Assembly (NCBI RefSeq): GCF_001277295.1
Contig: NZ_CP011456.1
Location: 4,840,001-4,904,000 of the forward strand
Direction of reading: 5' to 3'
Length of the DNA stretch: 64,000 bases
Source of the DNA: Anabaena sp. WA102
Lineage (GTDB): Bacteria > Cyanobacteriota > Cyanobacteriia > Cyanobacteriales > Nostocaceae
This document shows, piece after piece, positions 7,637 through 16,329 of this stretch. The notes beneath the pieces are model-generated. The model saw nothing but the letters and a program-made list of their open reading frames with translations. It was not told the origin of the DNA and made no database searches. Within the stretch, counting starts at the first letter, position 1. Each line of letters begins with the position of its first letter. Made by a program: the position numbers and the translations under genes.

Positions 7637-9727
7637 CTAATTATTTTCAGGTGTGGGTGTTTCTGTGAGAGTTGGTTCTTCTGTTGGTTCTTCTGTTGGT
7701 TCGGGTTCTGGGGGATTTTCTGCGGTTAGGGTGAGTTGATAATCTACGGATTCTGAGGCTGTGGAAACAACAACAAATTCATAAAATCCTTTTTCTGGTA
7801 ATGTTGCAGATATCGTCCGTGTTTGAGAGTCTTGTAGTAATGGGTTTTTCCCAGAGGGGGAATAAATTGAGAGTAAGACTTTGGAATTTGCTTCTAGTTT
7901 CACTTCCATATTTTGGTCTTTGGCTAGTCCAGCAATAAAAACTTTACCTTTTCCTGGTTGGAGAGTTCCACTCACTGTTTTACCTGTAGCGCCTTCAGGA
8001 AAGACTATTCTTTCCAATATACTTTTGTCAAGAATGGCGTTAAGTTGATCATTGACAAATGCGTACCAAACTTGTCCAATGGGTTGTTTAATAAAATTTT
8101 TACTCTTTTGTTCGGGAAATTCACTGAAAAAAGCGGCATCACCTAAATCATATAAAGACCGACTACCAACGTTGATTTGATTGATTTGGGCTTTCCAGGT
8201 GGCGCGTTCATCCCCAGTATAATTTCCCAGTTGACGGCGGGAGTCAGCAGTGATGGCTGTTAGCTTTTCTAGGACTTCGGCGGCGGTTTTATCCCATTCA
8301 GCTCGTAAATTTTCATCTTCTGGATTATCACTAAGAATACGCCCTTTTAAATTGGGATATTTTTCTCGAAAGAGTTGGTTTACTAGTCTAACATAAAATT
8401 GATAATTTATATCTAATTCTTCACGGAGAATGCTCAATTTTTGTTTGCGTCGTCTTTCTTCCGGTGAAAAAGTTACTTCTGTTTTTGCTGTTTCGGTGGA
8501 ATGGGGACTGGGTAAAATTATCGGGTTATTTCCCTGTAAATTGTTGGTAGGGGTTTTAAGTTTTTGCCAATATAAATAACTCCCAATAGTCAGGAAAAAA
8601 ACGAGAATCAAAACATTTTTTCCTGTCCAAATACCTGGTTGGGGAGGAGTGGGAATCATCACGGGTTCAGGAACGGGGATTTTCGGGGGAGAAATAGCAA
8701 CTGTAGCAGATGTGGGGGGTTGAGTTTGCGGATAGCTAACAGATTGAGGGTTGAGGACTTGGAGAAGTTGACGGGCTGTTTGATAGCGTTGGTGTAACCC
8801 GCCGTAGGCATCGCTCGCAATTGGTGATAACATTTTGTCTATGATTTGTCCAAGTGCGGAACTGAGGCTGATTTCCCGTCGCCATTGCCAACTACAATTA
8901 TAAGTATCAATTAATTCTTGGGGTTGTTTACCTGTCAGTAAAACTAACGTTGTGACGGCTAAAGCATATAAGTCACTGTGGGTGGACACCATACCAGTTT
9001 GCATCTGTTCTGGGGGTGCAAATCCTATTTTTCCTAACAAAGTGCCATTTGTGGGAGATGCTATTCCCCCTGTTTGGTAATATTGAGAGGCGACGGTGGC
9101 GGCTACTTGTTTAACACCTCCAAAATCAATTAATACTGGTAATTTATCACTACTCCGAAGCATTAAATTATCAGGAGAAATATCACGATGAATAACCCCC
9201 AGGGCGTGAATATATTCTAATACTGGTAAAATTTGCTGTAATAATTGGCGGATTTCTATTTCTGTAAATTTTAAACCCTGTTTTTGCCGACTATTTAATA
9301 AGGAATTATAAGTTTCACCATCTATATAATCTTGAACTAGAAAAAGACTTTCTTTCCCTTGCAAGTTGATCCGTAATAGTTCCCGAAATCGGGGAATTTG
9401 AGGATGTTGTAATTTGTAAAGTACACTTGCTTCTCGCTGAAAAAGTTCTTCGGCTTTTTGGACAATGTAGGGAGTTTGTACCTGGGGAAAAAATTCTTTT
9501 AAAACACAAGCTTCTCGAAAGCGGTTAAGGTCTTCTGCTAAGTAGGTTTTGCCAAATCCTCCTTGACCAATTTGCCGAATAATAACATAGCGATCGCCTA
9601 AAGTTTGTCCCGCTTGAATACCTTGATTTCCAGATATCGGTACGCTGCCAATTCTGTCTCCACATTGGAGACAAAACCTACTACCCGACGGATTTTGATG
9701 CCCTTGAGAACAGTATATATTAGTCAT
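7637..9727 (-). CDS. Membrane Ser/Thr protein kinase with zinc ribbon and PPC-like tail
   Basis: 696 residues. The N-terminus is a Cys zinc ribbon (YCSQGHQN...FCLQCG). The kinase domain (about 45-325) has Gly loop GQGGFGKTY, VLKEF lysine, catalytic HRDISPDN (Ser where most kinases have Lys) and DFGGVK. A single membrane segment (about 370-387) follows, then a helical extracytoplasmic domain shared with the kinase upstream, a beta-rich domain resembling the bacterial pre-peptidase C-terminal fold, and a Pro/Glu/Thr-rich tail. Around residue 304 the codons derive from a palindromic repeat (ASDAYGG). The ATG lies in the last unit of a heptamer array (9725-9801), leaving no normal ribosome binding site. 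It probably phosphorylates cytoplasmic targets in response to envelope signals. Confidence 0.85.
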   Translation of the reverse strand: MTNIYCSQGHQNPSGSRFCLQCGDRIGSVPISGNQGIQAGQTLGDRYVIIRQIGQGGFGKTYLAEDLNRFREACVLKEFFPQVQTPYIVQKAEELFQREASVLYKLQHPQIPRFRELLRINLQGKESLFLVQDYIDGETYNSLLNSRQKQGLKFTEIEIRQLLQQILPVLEYIHALGVIHRDISPDNLMLRSSDKLPVLIDFGGVKQVAATVASQYYQTGGIASPTNGTLLGKIGFAPPEQMQTGMVSTHSDLYALAVTTLVLLTGKQPQELIDTYNCSWQWRREISLSSALGQIIDKMLSPIASDAYGGLHQRYQTARQLLQVLNPQSVSYPQTQPPTSATVAISPPKIPVPEPVMIPTPPQPGIWTGKNVLILVFFLTIGSYLYWQKLKTPTNNLQGNNPIILPSPHSTETAKTEVTFSPEERRRKQKLSILREELDINYQFYVRLVNQLFREKYPNLKGRILSDNPEDENLRAEWDKTAAEVLEKLTAITADSRRQLGNYTGDERATWKAQINQINVGSRSLYDLGDAAFFSEFPEQKSKNFIKQPIGQVWYAFVNDQLNAILDKSILERIVFPEGATGKTVSGTLQPGKGKVFIAGLAKDQNMEVKLEANSKVLLSIYSPSGKNPLLQDSQTRTISATLPEKGFYEFVVVSTASESVDYQLTLTAENPPEPEPTEEPTEEPTLTETPTPENN

Positions 9728-9801
9728 TGGTCATTGGTCATTGGTCATTGGTCATTGGTCATTGGTCATTGGTCATTGGTCATTGGTCATTGGTCATTGG
9801 T
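9725..9801 (-). repeat. Heptanucleotide tandem repeat (ACCAATG)11 over the kinase start
   Basis: Eleven perfect CATTGGT units on the + strand, read as ACCAATG on the coding strand. The start codon of the 7637-9727 kinase is the ATG of the last unit. Each upstream unit also offers an ATG, but those frames end quickly. A second short heptamer run (CATTACC type) lies at about 9820-9846. Arrays like these are the known STRR repeats of heterocystous cyanobacteria. Confidence 0.9.
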
Positions 9802-9842
9802 CAGTTCTGACAAATTACCTATTACCCATTACCCATTACCCA

Positions 9843-11552
9843 TTACTTATTTTCTACTTTATCAGATGCGATCGCATACCAGATTTGCAGAAAAGTTTTT
9901 TGATTTAGTTTCCCGCGTTCCTGACCAGGAAACAACGGGTCAAAGGTCTGATATGTATCTGCACGTAAATCCTGAAAAGATTTATAATTACCTAATTTTC
10001 CCGCTTTGGCTAACTGTTCCCAGCGTTGGGAATCCTGTTGACTATAACTACCTATTTTCTTTCTAGCAGGTTCACTTAAATTAGCCTTTTCTAGATTATT
10101 TAATAACTTATTAGCGATCGCATTCCATTGTGATCTCAAAGCTGCGTCTTCGGGGTTTTGAGTTAACTTGCGGTTGTTTAATTCTGGTTTTTCGGCATAA
10201 AAAACTTCATTAACGGTATTAGTAAAAAATGCCGGAGAAATTTCTAACTGTTGTAGACGACTAAACACCTGTTGAATAGTGCGATTAGTTTGATTTTTTT
10301 CATCTTTAGAATCATGCTTAGATGGGATTTTGGGAAGTTCAACTTGCGGAACTTTAATTGAGGTTATTCCCTTAACTGCAAAATTTCCTAAAGCAAACAT
10401 ACCCGCACCTGTTGACAACATTACCGTAGTCATAATAAAGCTAACCATAAAAGGACGCAACCATTTTGGCATGGGTATTTTCTGAACAAACAAACTTGTC
10501 TGATTGTGGACACCACCATGAATACTGCGAACCCGCTTTATTCCTGGTGCTACCACCTGTGTTTTCAACTTAGTAATATAGGGATTGGGATTATTGTTAG
10601 AAGTTTGCATAATCTGTGGTGTAGATGAGGTAGATGGTAAAGGTAAATCTTTAATAACTTGTTCGGCTTTTTGATAGCGATCGCTCGGCTTATATGCCAA
10701 CATCTTTTTTAAGACAGTCTCTAATTTGGGACTAACCTTAATTTCCTTACCCCAAAGCCAAACCCCATTAAAGCTATCATAAAGTAAATGTGGTTCTTTC
10801 CCCGTCATTAATACCAAAGCCGTCACCCCTAACGCATAAAAGTCACTGTTCTTATAAACTTTTCCCTGAAGTAACTGTTCCTCTGGTGCGTATCCCTTCT
10901 TACCTAACAAAGTCGCATTGACAGCCAATTGTGTCCGCCAAAAACCCTGAGAAGCTGGTAACTGTTTAACCCCTCCAAAATCAATCAATACGGGCAAATT
11001 ATCACTTTGGCGCAAAATCAAATTATCCGGGGAAATATCGCGGTGAACTATATCTAAAGAATGAATATAAGTTAGCACAGGCAGAACATTATGTAGTAAA
11101 TTAATTACCTCCTCCTCACTAAAAGACTGTCCTTGACCCCGACGCTGTTCAAATAATTGGTCATAATTATCACCCTCAATATAATCTTGCACCAAAAAGA
11201 AAAAATCCTTAGTCCCAATTTTGGCGGAAAAAGAAGCATGAAACCGGGGAATTTGGGGATGTTGGATTTTTTTGAGGACACTTGCTTCCCGTTCAAACAG
11301 TTCCTTAGCCTTTTGTAACTCCTGGGGTTTAACAACATTGGGGGCAAATTCCTTTAAAACGCAAGTTTTTCGAGATTTTTGCCGATCAATCGCTAAATAA
11401 CTGCGGCCAAAACCACCTTGTCCTAATATCCGCGCAATTTCATAACGATTATCAATAACTTGTCCCACCGTCAAAGGTAATGCTTCACCGCACTGGGTAC
11501 AAAAACGATGACCGCCATTATTTATGTGTTGTTGACTGCAATATATTTGCAT
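9843..11552 (-). CDS. Membrane Ser/Thr protein kinase with zinc ribbon
   Basis: About 569 residues from the ATG at 11552; an ATG at 11582 would add 10 residues, but the shorter start matches the paralogue (MQIYCSQQH compared with TNIYCSQGH). Order: zinc ribbon with FCTQCG, kinase domain with GQGGFGRSY, VLKEFAP, HRDISPDN and DFGGVK, a membrane segment in the stretch beginning near residue 365, then an extracytoplasmic domain. That last part matches the paralogue downstream (NPED--LR--W, then Gly-x-Tyr, then a final IWYA block), which points to tandem duplication. It lacks the beta-rich tail of its neighbour. The two genes point the same way, 115 bases apart across the heptamer array. Confidence 0.85.
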   Translation of the reverse strand: MQIYCSQQHINNGGHRFCTQCGEALPLTVGQVIDNRYEIARILGQGGFGRSYLAIDRQKSRKTCVLKEFAPNVVKPQELQKAKELFEREASVLKKIQHPQIPRFHASFSAKIGTKDFFFLVQDYIEGDNYDQLFEQRRGQGQSFSEEEVINLLHNVLPVLTYIHSLDIVHRDISPDNLILRQSDNLPVLIDFGGVKQLPASQGFWRTQLAVNATLLGKKGYAPEEQLLQGKVYKNSDFYALGVTALVLMTGKEPHLLYDSFNGVWLWGKEIKVSPKLETVLKKMLAYKPSDRYQKAEQVIKDLPLPSTSSTPQIMQTSNNNPNPYITKLKTQVVAPGIKRVRSIHGGVHNQTSLFVQKIPMPKWLRPFMVSFIMTTVMLSTGAGMFALGNFAVKGITSIKVPQVELPKIPSKHDSKDEKNQTNRTIQQVFSRLQQLEISPAFFTNTVNEVFYAEKPELNNRKLTQNPEDAALRSQWNAIANKLLNNLEKANLSEPARKKIGSYSQQDSQRWEQLAKAGKLGNYKSFQDLRADTYQTFDPLFPGQERGKLNQKTFLQIWYAIASDKVENK

Positions 11553-11582
11553 GATCCGGGGAGATAAATGGAGAGTTATCAA

Positions 11583-12030
11583 TGGCTACAAAAGCAACGA
11601 GGTAATTTACAGGAATATCCGGTAAGCGTAAAGCTCAGTGAGAGTGTCAAGTTCCCGCAGCCTCTAACAGCTAAAATTTTTCTTTAAAACTCAAACCTCA
11701 GTGCGTCTTTGCGCCTTTGCGTGAGACTAAAATTCATACCCTTAATCAGCAAGGACGGGCAGGATGCCCATCCCACAAAATTGGGTAATTTATTTTTTGG
11801 TGTTCCCTTGTCTCTTGTAGAGTGCGTCAGACCCGATAATTTTGTAAAAAACAGATTTCCTTTATCTGACGCACCCTACTCTTATTCCCAAAGCCGAAAA
11901 CGACGCAATTTCGTTTATTGATATGATGGTAAGTTTGTACAGTGGGTAAATCCCATAGGTTACTAAAAAATTGCATTTATAGATAGAATTCTGAGAAAGA
12001 ACAACCAGATTTTTTGGACAAACCAGCTTT
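11583..12030. other. Intergenic gap with repeat remnants
   Basis: Holds a copy of the GTGCGTCTTTGCGCCTTTGCG repeat near 11701, a partial reverse copy of MITE-like family B at about 11745-11810 (ending GGTGTTCCCTTG), and a short segment repeating GACGCACCCTA. It separates the leftward kinase pair from the rightward ligase. I see no gene or clear promoter. Confidence 0.5.
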
Positions 12031-13533
12031 ATGAAACCACAAATATCAACACCAAGGGCAATCTTAGGATTAGAATATTTTATCTCAACTCCCTTAACAG
12101 ACAAACTAAAACAGCACCTGAATATTGACAGTCAAGAAATAGCTTTGAGATTATTTCAAGATGTAGCTGCTAGTGTACCCGCTTATCAGGCATTTTTAGC
12201 AGAACGAGGCATAAATCCTCAAAATATTCAAACATTAGCAGATTTCCAAAACTTACCAAAAATTAATAAAGAAAATTATATTTCCCGTTATTCTTTGCCC
12301 CAATTGTGTAATAATGGAAAAGTAGGAAGCTGTGATATGATTGCCGCTTCCTCTGGCTCAACGGGTAAACCTACATTTTGGCCACGTTTCATCACCGACG
12401 AACTAGAAATAGCTACCCGCTTTGAACAAATTTTTCATGATAGTTTTCATGCCGATACTAAACCCAGTTTAGCAGTAATTTGTTTTACCTTGGGAACTTG
12501 GGTGGGTGGAATGTTTACCACTAATTGCTGTCGTCATTTAGCCGCTAAAGGTTATCCGATTACCGTCATTACCCCAGGGAATAATAAAACAGAAATTTTG
12601 CGAATTGTCCAAGAATTAGGCGGTAATTTTGAGCAAGTTGTTCTATTAGGATATCCACCATTTCTCAAAGATGTGATTGATACGGGTATTGCCAATGGAA
12701 TGCAGTGGGGACAATATCACATTAAATTAGTCATGGCAGGGGAAGTATTCAGTGAAGAATGGCGCAATTTAGTTGGAGAAAGAATAGGTTCTCAAAATCC
12801 CTATGATGATTTTGCTTCCATGTATGGAACAGCAGACGCAGGAGTTTTAGGGAATGAAACCCCTTTAAGTATTTGTATTCGGCGGTTTTTAGCAGCCACA
12901 CCTGCCGCAGCTAAAGCATTATTTGGAGAATCCCGATTACCTACTTTAGTTCAATATGATCCTTGCAGTCGTTTTTTTGAAGTAGAAGATGGAAATTTAC
13001 TATTTTCTGGGAATAATGGTGTGCCTTTAATTAGATATAGCATTTTTGATCAAGGTGGCTTAATTACCTACACAGAAATGCTAGAATTCTTAGCAGAATG
13101 GGGTTTTAATCCTATTACAGAATTAAAAAATCATCGCGGAATTCACCAATTACCTTTTGTCTATGTTTTTGGACGTTCTAACTTTACAGTTTCCTATTTT
13201 GGCGCAAATATTTATCCAGAAAATGTCACAGTCGGACTAGAACAACCAATCATTAGAGAATGGGTAACGGGTAAGTTTGTTATCCAGGTAAAAGAAGATG
13301 CCGATAAAAATCGCTTTTTATCTGTAGTAGTAGAATTAGCACCAGGAATTGAAAATCAAGAGGAAAAAAGATTATCTATTACTGCGGCTATTCTTGCCCA
13401 ATTATTGCGTTTAAATAGTGAATTTGCGAATTATGTTCCTCTACAATATCAAACTCCTGTAGTAGAATTAAAACCCATTGGTGATACTGAATATTTTCCT
13501 ATAGGTGTCAAACACAGATACAGCAGAAGCTAG
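12031..13533 (+). CDS. PaaK-like AMP-forming acyl/aryl-CoA ligase family protein
   Basis: 500 residues. The adenylate-forming signature AASSGSTGKPTFWPR near residue 110 and the later ASMYGTADAG block place it in the phenylacetate-CoA ligase-like branch of the ANL superfamily. Members activate a carboxylate as acyl-adenylate, then usually transfer it to CoA or another thiol. The C-terminal region (from about residue 380) has the FGANIYPENV block typical of the lid domain. No pathway genes stand beside it, so the substrate cannot be told. It probably acts in the cytoplasm. It is followed by two hairpins that could terminate transcription. Confidence 0.8.
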   Translation: MKPQISTPRAILGLEYFISTPLTDKLKQHLNIDSQEIALRLFQDVAASVPAYQAFLAERGINPQNIQTLADFQNLPKINKENYISRYSLPQLCNNGKVGSCDMIAASSGSTGKPTFWPRFITDELEIATRFEQIFHDSFHADTKPSLAVICFTLGTWVGGMFTTNCCRHLAAKGYPITVITPGNNKTEILRIVQELGGNFEQVVLLGYPPFLKDVIDTGIANGMQWGQYHIKLVMAGEVFSEEWRNLVGERIGSQNPYDDFASMYGTADAGVLGNETPLSICIRRFLAATPAAAKALFGESRLPTLVQYDPCSRFFEVEDGNLLFSGNNGVPLIRYSIFDQGGLITYTEMLEFLAEWGFNPITELKNHRGIHQLPFVYVFGRSNFTVSYFGANIYPENVTVGLEQPIIREWVTGKFVIQVKEDADKNRFLSVVVELAPGIENQEEKRLSITAAILAQLLRLNSEFANYVPLQYQTPVVELKPIGDTEYFPIGVKHRYSRS

Positions 13534-13580
13534 TGTCAACTTAAGGCTTGGCGAATGGAATTCGCTGCTATACAAACAAA

Positions 13581-13636
13581 GTCCGCCTGCGCGGACTAAC
13601 GAAAAAACCAAGGATTTGAAACCCACGCAGGTGGGT
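13581..13636 (+). terminator. Two hairpins downstream of the PaaK-like gene
   Basis: GTCCGC-CTGC-GCGGAC (13581-13596) and ACCCAC-GCAG-GTGGGT (13621-13636), the second followed by TTTT. They fit a terminator for the 12031 gene, though both also look like repeat-family palindromes. Confidence 0.45.
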
Positions 13637-13694
13637 TTTGCTTGTGTAGACGCGGTTTCTAACCGCCCGTTTAACTTACCCTTGATGGCAATAA

Positions 13695-14627
13695 TTACAA
13701 AATTTGCCAAGCACTACCCTTATAACCATAGTCAAAAATATCTGGGTGCAATATTTCTGCTAAAATTTCCACAGAATCTACTAATCGCGGACCAGGACGG
13801 TTAAAGTAAGCGTTACCGTCGGTAATAAATACTCTTCCTGTTTGAGCAGCGTGGAGTTTTTTCCATTCTGGACGTTGAGTTAATAATTCTGCTTCTTGCT
13901 GAGTTCGTTGCAAATCAAAGCCACAGGGCATGAAAATAATCACATCTGGATTACTATCTACTAATGTTTCCCATTTGACATGAGCAGCAGGTTTACCAGT
14001 GATGCTAAATAATGGTCTTCCTCCTGCTAAGTTAATTAATTCAGGAACCCAATTTGCAGCAGTCATCAAAGGATCAGTCCATTCAATGCACACGACTTTA
14101 GGCAGTTCGGCGGTGGAAAGTCCTTGTAGTCTACGCTTGCAAATTCTGACACGGGCTTCTAGATTCTCCAGTATTTCTACTGAATCTACACCAAATGCGT
14201 GGCTAACCCGTTCAATATCACCCCAAGTATCCTGTAATGTATTGGGTTGTAGAGAAATAATGTGTGGCGAACTGTGGGTAAGTTGGGCAACTGCTTTTTC
14301 TACCTCCGGTAAACTGACGGCGCAGACATCACATTGATCTTGAGTGATAATATGGGTAGGGTGCAGTTTCTCTAAAACATCCACTTTGATTTTGTAAATA
14401 CCCAAGGCAGATTGTAATAGATTGTCGGCTTCTTTGTGAATAGAATGGCTATTAGCGTCACCATTCAAACGCGCTTGGGTACAAACTGGAAGATTGACGA
14501 TTTCGGGAGGATAGTCACATTCATGCGATCGCCCTACCATAGCATTAAACAAGCCCAGTTTGGCCACAATTTCCGTAGCACTAGGAACTAAAGAAATAAT
14601 TCTTATATCGTTACTTGTATCAATCAT
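13695..14627 (-). CDS. BtuF-like cobalamin-binding / helical-backbone substrate-binding protein
   Basis: About 310 residues from the ATG at 14627, which has GGGGGGTGAG just upstream; an ATG at 14663 would add 12 residues. The protein opens RIISLVPSATEIVAKLG and has GRSHECDYP, then GGRPLF and FNRPGPRLVDS near the end. This is the class III periplasmic-binding fold of BtuF and related cobalamin or siderophore binders. No signal peptide or lipobox is visible, which is common in this cyanobacterial group and leaves its location uncertain. No permease or ATPase genes are adjacent, so a transport role is inferred from family only. Confidence 0.75.
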   Translation of the reverse strand: MIDTSNDIRIISLVPSATEIVAKLGLFNAMVGRSHECDYPPEIVNLPVCTQARLNGDANSHSIHKEADNLLQSALGIYKIKVDVLEKLHPTHIITQDQCDVCAVSLPEVEKAVAQLTHSSPHIISLQPNTLQDTWGDIERVSHAFGVDSVEILENLEARVRICKRRLQGLSTAELPKVVCIEWTDPLMTAANWVPELINLAGGRPLFSITGKPAAHVKWETLVDSNPDVIIFMPCGFDLQRTQQEAELLTQRPEWKKLHAAQTGRVFITDGNAYFNRPGPRLVDSVEILAEILHPDIFDYGYKGSAWQIL

Positions 14628-14868
14628 AGTCTCACCCCCCTGGGAATAGGAGTCAGGAGTCAAAAATAGAGAATGGTGTTAAGTTGTTTTTAACAGATAT
14701 TTCTACCTTCATTCTTGCATATTTTTAGAGAGATGGTATCTATCTTAAGGATGTTACTATTTGGATTTTGCGCTAATACGAAAACAAAAGTGTTTGTTTT
14801 AAGCAAGGCACGCAGTTATACATTATTAATTAGTAATTATAATTTGAAACGGAAATTGTATCTGGATC

Positions 14869-14999
14869 TAAGTAGGTGAACACAATAAAACCAATCTATG
14901 TAAAGAAAAGTAAAATCGCCCAAACCCTCTTCACTCTTGCCTCTTGCATGAGTGCCTCTTGCCTTGCCATAACGAAGATTTTCAATGCTAACCTACTTA
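14869..14999 (+). repeat. MITE-like repeat family A, copy 2
   Basis: Begins TAAGTAGGTGAACAC and ends AACCTACTTA. It has the same interior as the 6264 copy with a short heptamer-length insertion. It fills much of the 14628-15009 gap, where no gene is seen. Confidence 0.8.
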
Positions 15000-15009
15000 A
15001 ATATCCAGA

Positions 15010-15528
15010 CTAATAAGGTTCATGAATTGATTTACATTCCCAAAACATTCCCGGACCAACGGTTAAAATTTGCTCATTTGGCATCATTAATTCCCAATAA
15101 GCAAGTCCAGAATCATCTTCTAAATCTGGTTTTAAAATTAGTTCGTAACCACCCTCAAATGATAAAGTGAGTTTCATATCATGACTATTAGCAGGAATAA
15201 TAAAATTAGTCAGTTTTTTGTTTTCCAAATACTGTAAAAACGTTTTAGCATATTTGGCAGCATTTTTATTATTTACGAACATAGATGAATGACCGAAAAG
15301 ATTATCTCCTAGCATTAAATACCAAGGTGTTGCCCTAGTGCTAAGTTGCCAGCTTCCTTTACGTAAATGTGCTAATTTAGGATGATTGTAGGCAGTCATT
15401 TCACCAAAATGTAACTGTAATTCATCCCCATAACTAAATGTAATTTGATGGCAAGTTTCGCCAATAATTGGTTGAATAATTTGATTTAGATTTAGTATGG
15501 AATTAGCAAGAGATGTTTTAGGAGTCAT
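15010..15528 (-). CDS. Hypothetical protein, second gene of an overlapping pair
   Basis: 172 residues, not recognised. It has no signal peptide or membrane segment. It looks like a small alpha/beta or beta-rich cytoplasmic domain with motifs FSYGDELQLHFGEM, STRATPWYLMLGD and a C-terminal GPGMFWECKS. Its start overlaps the end of the 69-residue gene upstream by 11 bases, so the two are probably co-translated. A small gene overlapping a medium one is the layout of toxin-immunity or antitoxin pairs, but nothing in the sequence proves such a role. Confidence 0.65.
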   Translation of the reverse strand: MTPKTSLANSILNLNQIIQPIIGETCHQITFSYGDELQLHFGEMTAYNHPKLAHLRKGSWQLSTRATPWYLMLGDNLFGHSSMFVNNKNAAKYAKTFLQYLENKKLTNFIIPANSHDMKLTLSFEGGYELILKPDLEDDSGLAYWELMMPNEQILTVGPGMFWECKSIHEPY

Positions 15529-15727
15529 AATTAATATCCTCTAAAAATTCTTTAGCTTTCTGACGGAGTTCTGAATAGGTAAAATCACCTCTATCGTTTA
15601 AAGTTCCACCATAACCATTTCTTTTTTCTTCCTCCAGAAATATACCAAAAGCATTTCTTAATTCTGCTGACATCCGAAATTCTCTAGCAATTGAATTAAC
15701 TTGTTTAATATCATCTTTTTTACCCAT
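15518..15727 (-). CDS. Small hypothetical protein, first gene of an overlapping pair
   Basis: 69 residues, highly charged. Blocks: QVNSIAREFRMSAELRNAFG, then EEEKRNGYGG, then RGDFTYSELRQKAKEFLED. The pattern (a helix, a Gly-rich turn, RGDFTYSEL and a final helix) recalls a small domain that I associate with polymorphic-toxin neighbourhoods, without firm identification. It reads into the 172-residue gene with an 11-base overlap. Confidence 0.6.
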   Translation of the reverse strand: MGKKDDIKQVNSIAREFRMSAELRNAFGIFLEEEKRNGYGGTLNDRGDFTYSELRQKAKEFLEDINYDS

Positions 15728-15964
15728 AAATATAGAGAAACCCTGATTTCATATTTTAACATCAAAATATCATAATTTGTCAGAATCAGGATTTCCAGGA
15801 TTTAAGGATTAACAGGATAAAAAAGATCCCCGACTCATGTCATAAAATTGATGGTATGAATAACATTTTTATTTTGCGCTTAGATGAAAATGTGCATGAT
15901 TTTATTCTAGACATAGACACACAGTTACGCTATGCTGGAAATACAAACAATGATTGGTGTGTCT

Positions 15965-16273
15965 ATGAAAATAAGTCAACTATTAAAAATAGCCCTAGTT
16001 CCCATCTTGGCTATATCTACCCTTCTATCTATATCAAATACAGCACTAGCAGACTATTTGAGAGGTGAAGGTAGAGGAGGTGACTATATTTACGAATTAT
16101 GGTCTACTGATGATGGTAGCAGTTACTACTTAAAAATTTGGTCTGATAAAGCAAATCCCAAAAAAGATCCAGCCTCTAAAACTAGAGACTTTAAATCTAG
16201 TAGAGAAGCATTAATTTATTTTGATTGTAACTACGCTGGTAAAAGCTTACCTGAGTGTCCCAAAAATAGATAA
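15965..16273 (+). CDS. Small secreted hypothetical protein
   Basis: 102 residues from the ATG at 15965; an upstream ATG at 15932 would break the signal peptide pattern. The N-terminus MKISQLLKIALVPILAIS followed by ...NTALA is a clear Sec signal peptide, with cleavage likely after ALA. The mature part of about 73 residues is beta-rich and ends with two Cys (DCNYAGKSLPEC) that may form a disulfide. Function unknown. A strong hairpin follows it. Confidence 0.7.
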   Translation: MKISQLLKIALVPILAISTLLSISNTALADYLRGEGRGGDYIYELWSTDDGSSYYLKIWSDKANPKKDPASKTRDFKSSREALIYFDCNYAGKSLPECPKNR

Positions 16274-16282
16274 TTAGTTTGA

Positions 16283-16313
16283 GATCCCCGACTTCTTTGA
16301 GAAGTCGGGGATC
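16283..16313. terminator. Terminator-like hairpin between converging genes
   Basis: Perfect 14-bp stem GATCCCCGACTTCT / AGAAGTCGGGGATC with a three-base loop, between the rightward secreted protein and leftward putA. It could serve both strands. Part of the stem (GATCCCCGACT) also occurs near 15827, so it may derive from a repeat family. Confidence 0.6.
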
Positions 16314-16329
16314 TTTGTGTATTATAAAG

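Noticed and set aside
9725..9801. Possible CRISPR array
   Set aside because: Units are seven bases without spacers; a heptamer tandem repeat explains it. No Cas genes are present.
13505..13804. 99-codon ORF after the PaaK-like gene
   Set aside because: It consists of hairpin repeats and the antisense of the BtuF-like gene.
15856..16068. 70-codon ORF in front of the small secreted protein
   Set aside because: It overlaps the better-supported ORF with signal peptide (15965-16273) in another frame and has no recognisable features.
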